A stretch of DNA of 64,000 nucleotides from Gnetum montanum (lineage: Eukaryota; Streptophyta; Gnetopsida; Gnetales; Gnetaceae), in contig MNCI01034206.1 of assembly GCA_015680685.1 (NCBI GenBank), forward strand, positions 73,439-137,438, read 5' to 3'. Positions 44,977-56,554 of this stretch are shown here, piece by piece. The position numbers and the translations under genes are program-made. Position 1 is the first letter of the stretch. Every line of letters begins with the position of its first letter. The notes beneath the pieces were generated by a model, which was not told the DNA's origin, ran no database searches, and saw only the letters and a list, made by a program, of their open reading frames with translations.

Positions 44977-44994
44977 TGGCACCATTGCCGAGGA
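44977..44994 (+). promoter_or_regulatory. Primer binding site, tRNA-Asp type, mutated
   Basis: TGGCACCATTGCCGAGGA, three changes from the site at 26396-26413. Confidence 0.75.
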
Positions 44995-45106
44995 CTTAGT
45001 TGTTTGTGCACTAATAGAACTTAGGAAATCATTCACATCATTGGAACGAACCCTTAGGGTTGCTTAAGAAAATGATAATAGTACATTACACATTGAACAA
45101 GACAAG

Positions 45107-47430
45107 ATGTCTTCTTTTTTGCACAAAAGCGCTTCACCATCTAGGACTAATAGAAGAAGCAATTGGTGGTAGGATGCACATGACGTTGACCTGCCAATCC
45201 CTCAATAGTTTCGTGTGGTATATATTCACCTTCACCTTTATTCTCCACCAAGACAAATAGCTACATTGGTGTGACTTAGAAGGTAACATAGTGTTACCTC
45301 CCAACTGTTTAGTCCCAATTATGCTTCTTCGTGCTCTTACACGAATAGGCATGCAACATTTACATGTAGAGTACATTGCGCAGGACTATGATTCGAGAGA
45401 CTATCATCCCATAGAAGCACAACGTCAAAGGGATTTTCAACAAGAGAAACACCATAAGTCTTTGAAGGAAAAATGGTCTAAGGATGCCCCCCACATTTTA
45501 AGTGAAATTGCAAGTGATGAACTTGTCTTAGGTAGTCATCGATATAATGATGTTCCTTCCCTTGACTTTGGCCAAGGGGTTGTGTATCAAAACCTTCATT
45601 CTACTAATCACAACCCAAGTGCTCATACCAATGAACACAAAGTATCTGAGAAAGGAACAAAGACACATGACAAAGGTGGGCATTCTGATCACAATCACGA
45701 TCAAGGTAGAGACCATCGAAGAGAAGATAGTAGACATTGTCATGGTGGTAGTTCTCCTTCTTCTTCACCTTCATCATCTCCTTCACCCTCTCCTTCCATG
45801 TCTGGACGTAGCCATAGAGAAACAAATCATGAGGATAAGTGTAAACAAAGTGGAAGTCACAGAAGAGATAACCAAGATAGAGGACGAGGGCACTCTAGGG
45901 AATCACGCCATAGAAGAAGGGAGAGTAGTGAACCGTGTAGGCACCATAGATGCTATGAACGAGATGATCATGATGAACCCCTACTCGCCATGCGAAGCAT
46001 GTTAGATATAACTAAGGCTGTGAGAGTTCTAACAAGGCACCAAAAAGATAGTAGGATCAAGAGGTTAGACATGAATAACATCCCACGATTTGAAGGGGGA
46101 TATAATGCTGATCCTCAAAATCACTTACAAGCATTTCATGATGCGTGTGCCTTGCAAAACATAGAAAATGAGTGGCAAAAACTTAAGTCATTCCCACAAA
46201 CACTAATAAAAGAAGCTGAAAGCTGGTACCGGTCCTTAGAATTGGAATTCATTCGTAGGTGGAGTACTATGTTAGAACTATTCAATGATAAGTATCAACT
46301 ATACTCCTAGGTATCTAACCTATGAAAGAAAATCCAAGGATGGAAACAATGAAGTCATGAACCCTTGGATGCTACCATGGACTGTTTTTATGCACTATTA
46401 CATCGTTGTCCTAGCCATGGTTATTCGTAGCAGGATCAACTATGCCATCTCGTAGATGGGCTTAGGCATGAAATGAGAAGAACCCTTGGGACCTATGCCT
46501 AAGGAAGCTTATTCGAGCTTAGGTCTCATCAAATTCACAGACTACTAGAGCAAGTTGCTAATAAAGAAGGTGAGCTACGAAAGAGAGAGTGTGTGGAAGA
46601 ATATAACCAAGATCCTTCCCTTTAGAAGAAGGGAGTAAGATTTTGTGAGGATGAGGAAGAAGCACCACTCGAAGAGATGGTGAATAGGAAAACCTTGCCT
46701 ATCCAAAAGTTAGAATCAGAAGTATCAACAAAGGTAGACCAAATGTGAGACTCCTTAAATAGTAGGTTTCAAACTATTCTCAAAGTAGTAGAGGAGTCTA
46801 GAGAGTGAGGTAGTGATCGTGACAAAAAGAAAAAGAAAGAAGTAGAAAATGCATGTAACAAGGGTACGGGTAAAGTTGCTATTATTGAAGAGGTTGTGGA
46901 CTCATATATAGACGATGATAGTGGATGCGAGATCTATCAATATGACCATCCTAAGGGATGTTGTCGTGTGATCTCACATTTGCAGGAGTTTAGGGTGTAT
47001 GCACTTAATCCATGCTTAAACAAATAACAAACATCCCGATGATTACCTTATCCCCAAGCTAAGCCAAGGCAGTTACACTAACATTTCACGTATTATCCAA
47101 GTGGAACTCCACCACAACCAACTGAGTAGCATCAACAGTGGTAGCACCCATAATCATGGGGAATGTTACCACCAAGGCAATAATATCCTTACAAACAACC
47201 TGACCCATATGGATATTACGTGCGGCATCCAATTTCTCCATGGGACTCTGTTGATCACGTTACTCCCCAACATCACTACCAAGCCCACGAGTACTATAGG
47301 ACTTCCTTTCCTAGGAGTGACATTTCACAAGTATACCATCCTTCCAATCTAGACACATCTATCTCATCAATAGCTCCATTTCCACCTACTCCAGCAATGC
47401 AAGGTGAACTCCCTACCTAGCCATAGCAAC
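45107..47430 (+). pseudogene. gag: Athila gag, degraded
   Basis: ATG at 45107 (MSSFLHKSASPS). A readable frame from 45291 to 46310 holds MHELL-like MQHLHVEYIAQDYDSRDYHP, the Ser/His basic block (45745-45810) and the capsid (SMLDITKAVRVLTRHQKDSRIK, ESWYRSLELEFIRRWSTML). After a TAG at 46308 the capsid and helical region continue with stops (EEGELRKRE near 46570). The CEIYQYDHPKGCC finger near 46928 has one Cys changed to Tyr, then the Pro/Gln-rich linker follows. Non-functional. Confidence 0.85.
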
Positions 47431-47593
47431 GCAATGTCACAAGGGTTGCTAATTCTCAACCTACTATTGGTTTTGACAACCATATGAAGAAAAGATCTTT
47501 CTTTAGAACCAATAGTCTAACCAAGCCTTTGCAACCCCAAGTGGCTAAGTCTTTGGACATCTCTGTATCAACTAAAGCTTCAGAATCCCCTTA

Positions 47594-48557
47594 GAACTTA
47601 ACACTGCATCCAACGCATACAGTCATGTTAACACATGCTGTTACTGATTGGAAAACACTTGGCCACCTTTCTAGGAAATTCTCTGGTCTTAGGAGTCCCC
47701 TAATATATCTACAAATTTTTGGGAATGAGCCATGCAAAGCTCTTTTGGATTCAGGTTCTGATGTCAATCTAATATCCCAAGAAATGTACAAGGCCTAGAA
47801 CCTACCCCTATTAAAAAAGAGCAATGTCCATTTAGAGTTAGCTGACCAATCCATCACTATTCCCTTGGGATTAGTGGAGGACATTGTTACCACTATTTGT
47901 GGGTGGTCATATCTAGTTGACTTCCTAGTGATTCAAGTGAATAATAGTAAGGAGAACTTTCCAATCATAATGGGAAGGGCATGGCTAAGCACTATCGATG
48001 CAAGCCTAGGTATCTGCAATCTTTCCCTAGAAATATCTACGGAAAATACTTTCAAAAAGATCGAGAAGAAGAAGGTTCCATGTATTGCATATAGTGACAC
48101 AAGGTGCAATTGCATGCAGAGATCATGGGTTGTGGAAAGTTTAACATTGCTTGCATGCAATCAGTGTGCACAAATAATCAACATACAAAGGTGCCTATAT
48201 ACAGTAGCCACACAACAAGAAGACATCCAATGGCTAATAGCTAATCAAGAAAGAAGCTCACTTATATGCATGGAACTAACTAAGGGTTTGACTTACACTT
48301 ACATAGACAGCATAGATGCATTAGAGCAAGTCCATTGCCAACTTTCTAGTCCTAACTTTGAAAACATCAATTGGGGGAAGTTGGAAATTTCTAAGAAATT
48401 TAAACAAGAGCCCCTAGAGGTAAAACCATTATCCACCAATATGGAATACACATTCCTTAAGAGTGGAAAACTAGTAATCATCAATGTAAGACTTTCTCCG
48501 CAACAAAAAGAGAGTCTACTTAAGGTAATAAAAAAGTGGTCAAAAGCCTTCACCTAG
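47594..48557 (+). pseudogene. pro: Athila aspartic protease and linker
   Basis: Starts with the THTVMLTHAVTDW-like lead-in. Active site LLDSGSDVNLIS is near 47750, and a long open frame 47865-48557 has CGWSYLVDFLVIQ, FPIIMGRAWLSTIDAS and the FENINWGKLEI linker (48358-48391). One stop replaces Trp in KA-stop-NLP. Confidence 0.82.
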
Positions 48558-49893
48558 TCATATCCAAAATTAACTAGAATAGAGCCTAGGATATGAAAGC
48601 ATAGGATTTACATTGACTCCTCCATGAAGCCTAAAAAAAAACCACAGAGGTGATTCAACCTAAAGTTGAAGCAAGTAGTAAAAAAAGAAATTGAACAGCT
48701 TTTAAAGGCTGGGTTCATATACCCCATTGCTAATAGTGAATGGGTTAGCCCCCTATTAATCATGCCTAAAAACGGAGGCAAATGGAGGGTGTGCATAGAT
48801 TTTAGGTTACTAAACATGGCAACATTCAAGGATCACTTTTGATTGCCATTTGTTGACCAAGTCTTAGACATAATCGCAGGGCATCGCTATTATAGTTTTT
48901 TGGATGGATATAGCGGATACAACCAAATATAATTAGCTCTAGAAGACCAAGCCAAAACTATGTTCACTAGTCCTTGGGTAACATTTGTATACAAAAAAAT
49001 GTCGTTTGGCTTATGCAATGTCCCTGTCATATTTCAATGCTTAGTTCTAAGCATGTTGCAGCAGCAAATAAGAAATGGTGTGGAAGTCTTTATGGATGAA
49101 TTCTCCACTTATGGAGCAAGTTTTGATCAAGCCTTGGACCACATAGAGAAAGTGCTAAAAAGATGTGTAGAAACTAATTTGAGGATCAGCTAGCAAAAAA
49201 TCCATCTGATGATCCAAGAAGGCGTAGTACTTGGGCATAAATTTTTACATGCAGGGATAGAGGTAGACCCTGAGAAAATCAAATTCATCCAAGGAATCAC
49301 CCATCAACTGGAAACTGTCAAAGACATTTAGTCATTCCTTAGACACACTAGCTACTATAGGAGATTCATAGAGAACTTTTTGAAGGTTGCCAAACCATTA
49401 TTAGAGTTAATGAAAAAGGATGTACCCTTTGAGTGGACCAGGGAATGAGAACTAGCCTTCCAAACTTTGAAATAGAAGCTAGTAGAAACACCCATTCTAC
49501 AAGCTCCTAACTAGTCCAGTCCATTCCATGTCATTGCTGATGTGTCCAACTATGCATTAGGAGCAGTACTTACATAGTTAGATGACCAGAAATATCCTTA
49601 TTACATACACTGTGTAAGTAAAAGTATAGCTGGTGCACAACTTAACTACACTACTACAAAAAAAGAATTAATGGCTATTGTGTTTGCACTAGAAAAATTT
49701 AGACACTATGTATTGGAGTACAAAGTATTCGTACACACGGATCATAGTGCAATTTGGTTCCTCACGAATAAGCTAATGGTAAGTCCCCATATTATACGAT
49801 GGCTGGTAATCCTACAAGAGTTCGATTTAATAATGATTGATCGTAAAGGCATCGAGAACATAGTTGTCGATCATTTATCTCAGTTGTGCTAGG
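48558..49893 (+). pseudogene. pol: Athila reverse transcriptase and RNase H
   Basis: Motifs: GGKWRVCIDFRLLNMAT (48775), FLDGYSGYNQI (48898), MSFGLCNVPVIFQ (49000). The active-site box is FMDEFS (49090), so the second Asp is Glu; the copy at 33270-34500 instead lost the first. The RNase H part reads NYALGAVLT (49550), TTTKKELMAIVFALEKFRHYVLEYK (49652-49722) and HTDHSAIWFL. Stops at 48841, 48930, 49191, 49332 and 49448 and others interrupt it. Confidence 0.85.
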
Positions 49894-51217
49894 ACAGCAA
49901 AGAGGATGAGTATCCCATTTCTAATCAATTCCTTGCTAAGTTCCTCTTTGTCGATGTAGTGAATGACCAATCACCCATGGAGACAAACTGGTACAATAGC
50001 ATTCTTACCTATCTCCTTACCCAAAAAACACCACAAGAGTTAGACCTTAAGAAGAAACAATAGTTTCTTCACATAGCCAAGTACTTTATGGAGATCAATG
50101 GACAACTTTACAAAGTATGTCCCAATGGCTTGGTTCGATGTTGTGTTCCCGATAGAGATTAACTGAGAGTTCTCCAAGATGCTCATGAGGGCCCTTGTGG
50201 GGGTCATTATGCTAGGAGATGAACAACCATCAAGATCCTACTTGCAAGGTATTATTGGCCTATCTTGTTTTGGGACACCCATCAATTCATCCAATCTTGT
50301 CAATGTTTCAATATGATGGGGGAATGACTACTAAAATGGAGGATCTGCAACAATGGATTCAACTATTAAAATCCTTTGAAATTTGGGGAATTGATTTCAT
50401 GGGACCCATTATACCAATGTCCAATGGAAAGGCTTACATCATAGTTGTCGTAGACTACTTAACAAAATGGGCTTGCTACCATTAAAGATTGCACATCATC
50501 TACAACTACACGATTTGTTCAACAATAAGACATCAACAGGTTTGGTGTGCCATGTGCACTTATCTTAGATAATGGAACACACTTCATAGGTGCAAATTTT
50601 TGGAAGTTAATTTAGCACTTAGGGGTTGAGCACAAATTGACTACACCTTACCACCCCTAAGCAAATGGTTAAGCTAAGGTTAGCAATAGGAAGATTACTA
50701 AGATACTAACCAGAACCATTAGCAAGTATAGGCGAGATTGGAGGACTAAACTGAATGATGAGCTTTGGGCATACCACTCCACATGGAAACTCCCTATAGG
50801 CTACTCTCCCTACAAGTTAGTGTATGGAAAACTTCTAATGCTCCCTATCCAAACTGAACTTTGTACACTAGCCATGGCATGTGACATCAACCTTGACTTT
50901 GATTTAGCACAAAAACAAAGGTTGATGACTCTCAACTTGCTAGATGAGAACTGGCTAGCTACCCTATAATCTAATGAGTTGCACAAGGCATTTAATAAAC
51001 AATGTCATCTAGAGATGAGAACTTGAAAATTAGGAAAGTTAAGTATCATCTAGGAGATAAGGTTCTCTACTGGAACCCCACACATGTGTCACAACATACC
51101 AAATTTCAAACACTATGGCATGGACCTTACATTATCTATACAAATTTTCCTTTAGGAGCCATGACCATATATAAACCTGAGAGCCCAAATAAAATACTAT
51201 TAGTCAACGTGCAATAA
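49894..51217 (+). pseudogene. int: Athila integrase, degraded
   Basis: Linker DEYPISNQFLAK. The HHCC zinc module starts HEGPCGGHY (50188) and has CQCFNMM (50301). Core: WGIDFMGPI (first Asp, 50381), ILDNGTHFIG (second Asp, 50553), then NG-stop-AKVSNRKITK, where the catalytic Glu of relatives is Lys. C-terminus: GDKVLYWNP and WHGPYIIYTNFPLGAMTI (51056-51170). Ends near 51217. Confidence 0.85.
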
Positions 51218-52809
51218 ACAAAACCTTTCCATGAGTTTAGGACAACCAGAACATATCCTACCTCTGTAGGTGGGCAACCTTGCTCATTATTTTGGATCTC
51301 CTCCTTTCAACTTAGTCATGGGGGAGATGGCCACCTCTACTAATCATTGAAAGCCCTCAACCCTTTTTATATTTTTGTTTTACAAATTTTTTGTTTTGCA
51401 CATTTCTTTAATATTTCTTGTTTTTTTTTACATCATCATTCATAGTTTTACAATTTCTTTGTGTGATTTTTTTTTGTTCGTCACCCAATAAGTGTTCATG
51501 ATCATGGTATGAATAATATCATATTGATTGCTAATGTTTGGATTCTACCTTTGAAGTATGGTGTTGATATTAAGGTATGGTTCTTTTGATTAAATAGGCA
51601 ATGAGTCCACGTCTTTCATACATCCATAAAATCCTATGGTCTCCCTTGGGTTGGAACTATACAGTCCCTTTCTCTAATAAAACTATTAACGAATTGGTGG
51701 CTAAGTATTTCTCAAACTAAGGAAGGAGTCAAGGGATGAAAAGGGTATGACTTCAAAGGGATTCAATGCATTTTTTCCAGCTATTCTCTTGATTTCTTGG
51801 ATGTTTTTTCTTTGGGTTTTTTGCCATTCTGACCATTCATCAAATCATCGAAAGTTCAATACATAAAAATAACTCTTTGCATGGTGTGGTTCTCATGCGA
51901 AACACAAAAAAAAGATAGTGAGAATTCAAAGCATACCCCTTAGACACAATAATGAAATTTGGCTACACGCACAAGTTATGGAACTAGAAATACATGCAAC
52001 CCATGCCTGAAGGTTCTCTCTAACTAAGGCCCTTTCTCGCTTCCTAATTCTCCATCTCGCTCTCCTCGGAATGGTGGTGACTTTTTGTAGAGGCCTTCTT
52101 GTTGCTTCAAGAGGATAGGTTGGTCAAATGTATTGATGCAAGGTCACTAAATGTGGTTTGTTGAGCCTGTATTTGGAATGAGTTCTACTCAGTCACATTA
52201 ACCATAAAACACACAAGGGACTTTACACAACCTTGTTCATGGGTTTCCATTCCACTCTCTCCTCTACACCCTTCTTTTCCATTTTTTACCTCATTGTCAA
52301 TTTTATCATTAGTCTGTATCTTGTTTGATGCATTATTTTTTGTTGGTAATTTCTTATGGGTAAGCTTTTAACTATTACTTGGAATTGACATTCCTAGAGC
52401 ATACGGACTCTTTGGTTTGTGGGTCTGTTAAGGCATCAAGGGAATGAGCCTACTTTGGGGAGGACCCACTGGCATTCCTTTTTAATGCATTTGTTAACTT
52501 CTTTCTCTTAAACATTTCTTGTAATCAACAATTTTTTTTTCATCCCCATCCATGACATCCATTTTATTGGCATTACCATTGTTACTTTTTTTCTACCTTT
52601 CTTATTCCGTATCTTTTTCCATCCTATTGCTATCAAAGGTTTGCTCTTAGTCATGGGGGCCCTGGCACAAATTTTTCAGTTTTTCCTAACCCCTACACCG
52701 TAGGTAGTCACTAGTGTTAAATCTATAGAACCAATATCTACCATAACCACAACTTAGCCAATGCACTTTACTTCAAGGCAAGGTATCAACCACATTGTGA
52801 TTTCTCTAC
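51218..52809 (+). other. Athila 3' noncoding block
   Basis: Aligns with 29840-31530 of the pol-less derivative: TTAGTCATGGGGGAGATGG (51312), TTTTTGTTTTACAA phrases, the conserved AAGGCATCAAGGG...GGGGAGGACCCACTGG segment (52431-52472) and a second TTAGTCATGGGGG (52648). Truncated at 52809 just before the point where the splice acceptor and 3' ORF would lie. Confidence 0.65.
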
Positions 52810-53589
52810 TGATGAGTGGTGAGGTATCCCTACACTCAACCATAAAAATATGAGCATTTGACACATGATTTGGTCGAACTCCATAGACAAACTAGTTGTG
52901 GTATCAAGATAGTTATCCTTAGGTCATAGTTCGCTATTTTCCCATTTGGACTAGTGTTAACTTTTTCACATATGGTTTAGTCTAGAATGAGGTGTATGAT
53001 GTGTTCCTATGCTAATGCTACTCCTGAGGATAATGGAAAATAATGTTGAATAAACTAATAGAGAGAGGGTGAGAGAAAATCTAAGCTAGCCTAAGTGCAA
53101 TGAGTATCCATTCCTCAATCATCTATAGACATCTTGGACCTCATGCATGACTACCACTAGGATTATCAAGCGCAAATCCTAGGTATGCTACTAGGTTACC
53201 AAGTAGTCATACTTAAATGCTCGTAATCAAGTTGTACTCATTCCGCATTTAACAAGAGTTTAAGTGAAGATATATTAACTAAGAAAGTAGTAAATAAAAA
53301 TTAAGTAAATAATTAAGCTAAGTGAATGTTACAATGATGAAGTAATCTCAATCTTTATTTTTGGTCAAGTGCATGTCCAAGTATGTCACACTCAATTAAG
53401 GATACCATACAATTACAATCACCACACTACAGGCATACACTGGGAGGAAAATGGTTGAGAGAAGAACTACTTAAAACTAAGAATTAAAAAAAATGCCTAT
53501 CAGATCTATCTACCTCTTATTTATAGATGAGGAGATAGGCTGCAATAATGTGTACACGATATCATGGTTAACTACATGGCGACTCATCA
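52810..53589 (-). repeat. 3' LTR of the gag/3'-ORF element
   Basis: 780 bp, TGATGAG at 52810 to ACTCATCA at 53589, inverted TATA (TTATTTATAG) near 53519-53528. The GATATC palindromes are mostly eroded. Confidence 0.85.
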
Positions 53590-53590
53590 T

Positions 53591-53605
53591 ACCCCCATGA
53601 CTGAG
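53591..53605 (-). promoter_or_regulatory. Polypurine tract
   Basis: Minus strand CTCAGTCATGGGGGTA next to the LTR. Confidence 0.7.
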
Positions 53606-53770
53606 TAAAAACTCATCCTCGAGTTACAGTGAGAACAAGCTCCATTGATTACATAGTGGATAGGTAGGGGATTATTGGATGGTGAAAATGTGTTTATGCT
53701 GCAGTGTGGAGTTAAAACAAAATTAAGACACAACACAAATAATGTTCTATAGCTACAAAATTGGTGGAAC

Positions 53771-56554
53771 TCATGTAGTTCCTAGTGGCAGTGGCTCCTC
53801 CATAGGTGCTTTCCCCTTGTCTTGCGCTCCAAGTTTTGGGACTTGATGGTGCTGAAGTATGTCCTGGAGTTTCTCCTCTTCAGTCTAGGGATCCTTTGCC
53901 ATCCATGCTAATGTTCCAATGTTTGATGGAGTCGGCACTTCCCATGTGTAGGGTAGTTGTGGAAATATTTGATTTTCCTTGACATACTAGGCCACAAATA
54001 GCCATCATTCCTTCTCGTAAGCTCTGGCTTTGTCTCTGTACTCTTGAAAATCTACAAGCTGTTAAGCCAAATATGTTGCAACACCTTTTTGTCCCTGGTA
54101 GCTTACCTTCACCACTTCAAGTTCATAATTTGCAATCTCCAGTTTTTGCAATAACTTCTTGCATTCTGCAAATTCTATTTCATATTTTCTATAGGTGGTA
54201 GCTACCCTTTGTTTGAGCTTTATCATTGGGTGCCCTGCTGCTAACATGGAAAGGTTGGCATACCGCACGTTTGCCAACTCCATGTATTCTATTAGATCTT
54301 GAATCTGCAAGTCCTGATTCTTAACTTTCACCTAGTGGGCTAAGGCATATGTGTCCAATATGACTCACCAGTCAATGTGTTGAGCACTGATAGCATTGAT
54401 GTGGGCCTTGGCCATATGGATCTCCTTCTTAAGGATCTATTTGTACATACCCACCTGGTCCTGGAAGTGCTCCTTTAGCTTTTTATGCTGTTTAGCCTCA
54501 TTTTGCCATGCGCTAATTTCGATAGCTAGCTTTTGGCAGATGGCACATACCTCTTCCATTGAGAGGGTTTGATTCTCCCGGGATAAATGGTTCATGTCTT
54601 GGTTGACTCAGATGAATTGTTCTTGCAACTGATTAAATTTTTCTTCAAGAACATTCTTTTGCTTCTCTACAAAAGTCAATCGAAGGTTGTCGGCAATAAG
54701 CTACTTGTTTTTCCCTTGTGAGACCTTGAGTGCCTTGATATGCACATGATTTTGCACCTGTGCTATAGAGGCATCTCAAAAAACCTTCTCTTTTTCTTCT
54801 ATGACCTTCTTATTCTCTATTAGTAGCTTGGTTAGTTGCTCAGTTTTGAAACTGTCCAGCTAATCTCCAGGAATAAATTGCAAAGGATTCCGTTGTGCTA
54901 GAGCTACAAGCTTTTCTTGTAATTTCTACATATTTCTTTAGCATGCTCAACCCTTACCTCTATCAAGGCCAGCTTCCCCTTAGTGGAAATGTGGTCTGAT
55001 TGAATTACCATAACATCTTGAGGGATGTCAAAAAGGGACATCATTACTTGTCCTATTTGTAGCAATCGATCAAGGTGCATCCTCATGTTCTGCAGGAGTC
55101 ATTGAGGTTTTGGCCAAAGTTTGAGTATCTCATTCTCCTATGATATCTACTGGTGGCACAATAAGTACATTGAATGATTCTTTGATGTGGTCTGTGACCA
55201 CTTCTACAGCTCCCGCTGCATCCTGTTGTTGCATGATCACCACCGTGGCCCCTTCACCAATTTCTAATTGCACTTGGAAAGATGCAGTGTTTCCCGAGAT
55301 TTGTTGTGACCAAATACTTTTTTCTACTCCTATATGTATGGACACCTCACCCCTTGCACGATCCAAAGAAACTATGGATTGTATGGCATCATCAATGGAG
55401 TGGAAGAGATTTGCCTTAACATAACTTCCCCAACTAACCATCTCGACGATGGCCTTGAGATGGCTCATCAATGGTCTATAATCTTGTGGTGGTGATGGTT
55501 GGTCCTGGCCCATGCTAGGCCCTGCTTCCTATTGTTGGCTGGGTCCCTTACTTGGAAGTTGGATGGGCCCTGCAAGTCTAGTTGCATTTGGTCCAGCCAT
55601 CTATTCTTTTTCTTGTTCTAGTCCCAGCGTCTCACTAGTGATTTTCCTTGCAGCTAGTGGCTTTAACAATTCATCATATGAAGCATTATGGGATTTTTGG
55701 AGGACATCATTAGTGTATCCTCTAATACCAGCATGTTGGCACAACTTCCTGATAAGAGAAGGGAAGGGTAAGGTAACCTTCCCTGTCTTCTGTTCCTCGA
55801 ACCACCTTAGGATCTTCGTGAAATATAGATGAGGTAGGTTAGCATTAACCTTCCCCATTATCACTGCACATCCCCTTGCCACATCTATTAAAATCCTTTT
55901 TAGGCCCTTTGTGGGGAAGAGATGATATGTTCCAATTTTGAAATAGATCCTCTCTTCCATCGTCAACTTTCCAAATGTCTTATCTTTGCCATATGCCCTC
56001 TCCAACCAAACTCATCGTGCATCGGGATCTGAATAGGTGGATAACTAAGAAAATTTTGTCCCTATATTCAGAAGGTTTAATACTTCTAAACTAGCCTGCA
56101 TAGATAAATCAACTGTCACACCATAGATGTCAACGGTGGTGCCTTGTTCCCTATTGTGCCAAAATTGGTGCATTTCCCCTACACACCAGGCACCACTTTC
56201 CAAGAGGATAGGCCATAAAGGAAACCCTTTGAGGTGGTCCCTAATGACCTCAGGAGAAAATTTTGCAAAATATTCAAAGTTTAATTGCACAATCACTGCA
56301 GTGAATGTGGACCTTTTGTGAATAGCCTGAACACAATCCTTGGGGAACATGAGATGTTGTCCCTATTCAGGCACTGCAACAGCTCCTCCTTCAGCCTACT
56401 TGGACTGTATAGTGGCAGGGTCTTCTTGATGGATACTAAATTATTGTTCCTCCTACTCTGCATGTTGTCTGACAGGAACTTGTTCTTCACCTCTCCCAGG
56501 TCATTTCCTTCCAGCTTGAGTAGGACCTTCCTGTTGTCCACGTTTCAGGGCCAT
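53771..56554 (-). pseudogene. Envelope-position ORF, plant transposon-protein domain plus coiled coil
   Basis: About 927 codons. It opens at ATG 56554 (MALKRGQQEGPTQ), directly after the acceptor-like GATTATAG, and closes with GTT-stop at 53771. The N-terminal third holds a globular domain: FAKFSPEVIRDHLKGFPLWP, VDIYGVTVDLSMQASLEVLN, LTMEERIYFKIGTYHLFPTK, then LPFPSLIRKLCQHAGI. It follows the pattern of the 'putative plant transposon protein' family (Pfam PF20167, by memory of the motif). A variable middle (55513-55130) is followed by long heptad-rich helices (54900-54000) and a short conserved tail (KGKAPMEE). About ten stops. No signal peptide or membrane segment is visible, so it is not a classical envelope protein. 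Confidence 0.65.

Larger units (their letters stand above)
44852..52809 (+). mobile_element. Decayed autonomous-type Athila element
   Basis: Plus-strand element whose 5' LTR survives only as its last 124 bp (44852-44975) and whose 3' end is cut at 52809 by another element. Order: primer site, gag, protease, RT, RNase H, integrase, long 3' noncoding block. It is the fullest Athila copy in the window and provides the reference for what the pol-less copies lack. Stops are numerous (about twenty in pol), many at Gln codons of relatives. Confidence 0.88.

Noticed and set aside
55140-55832. Plus-strand ORFs opposite the envelope-position ORF
   Set aside because: The minus strand carries the recognisable domain and lies in the same direction as gag and LTRs.
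53771-56554. Classical retroviral envelope protein
   Set aside because: No signal peptide, membrane anchor or cleavage site is visible; only the genomic position is envelope-like.
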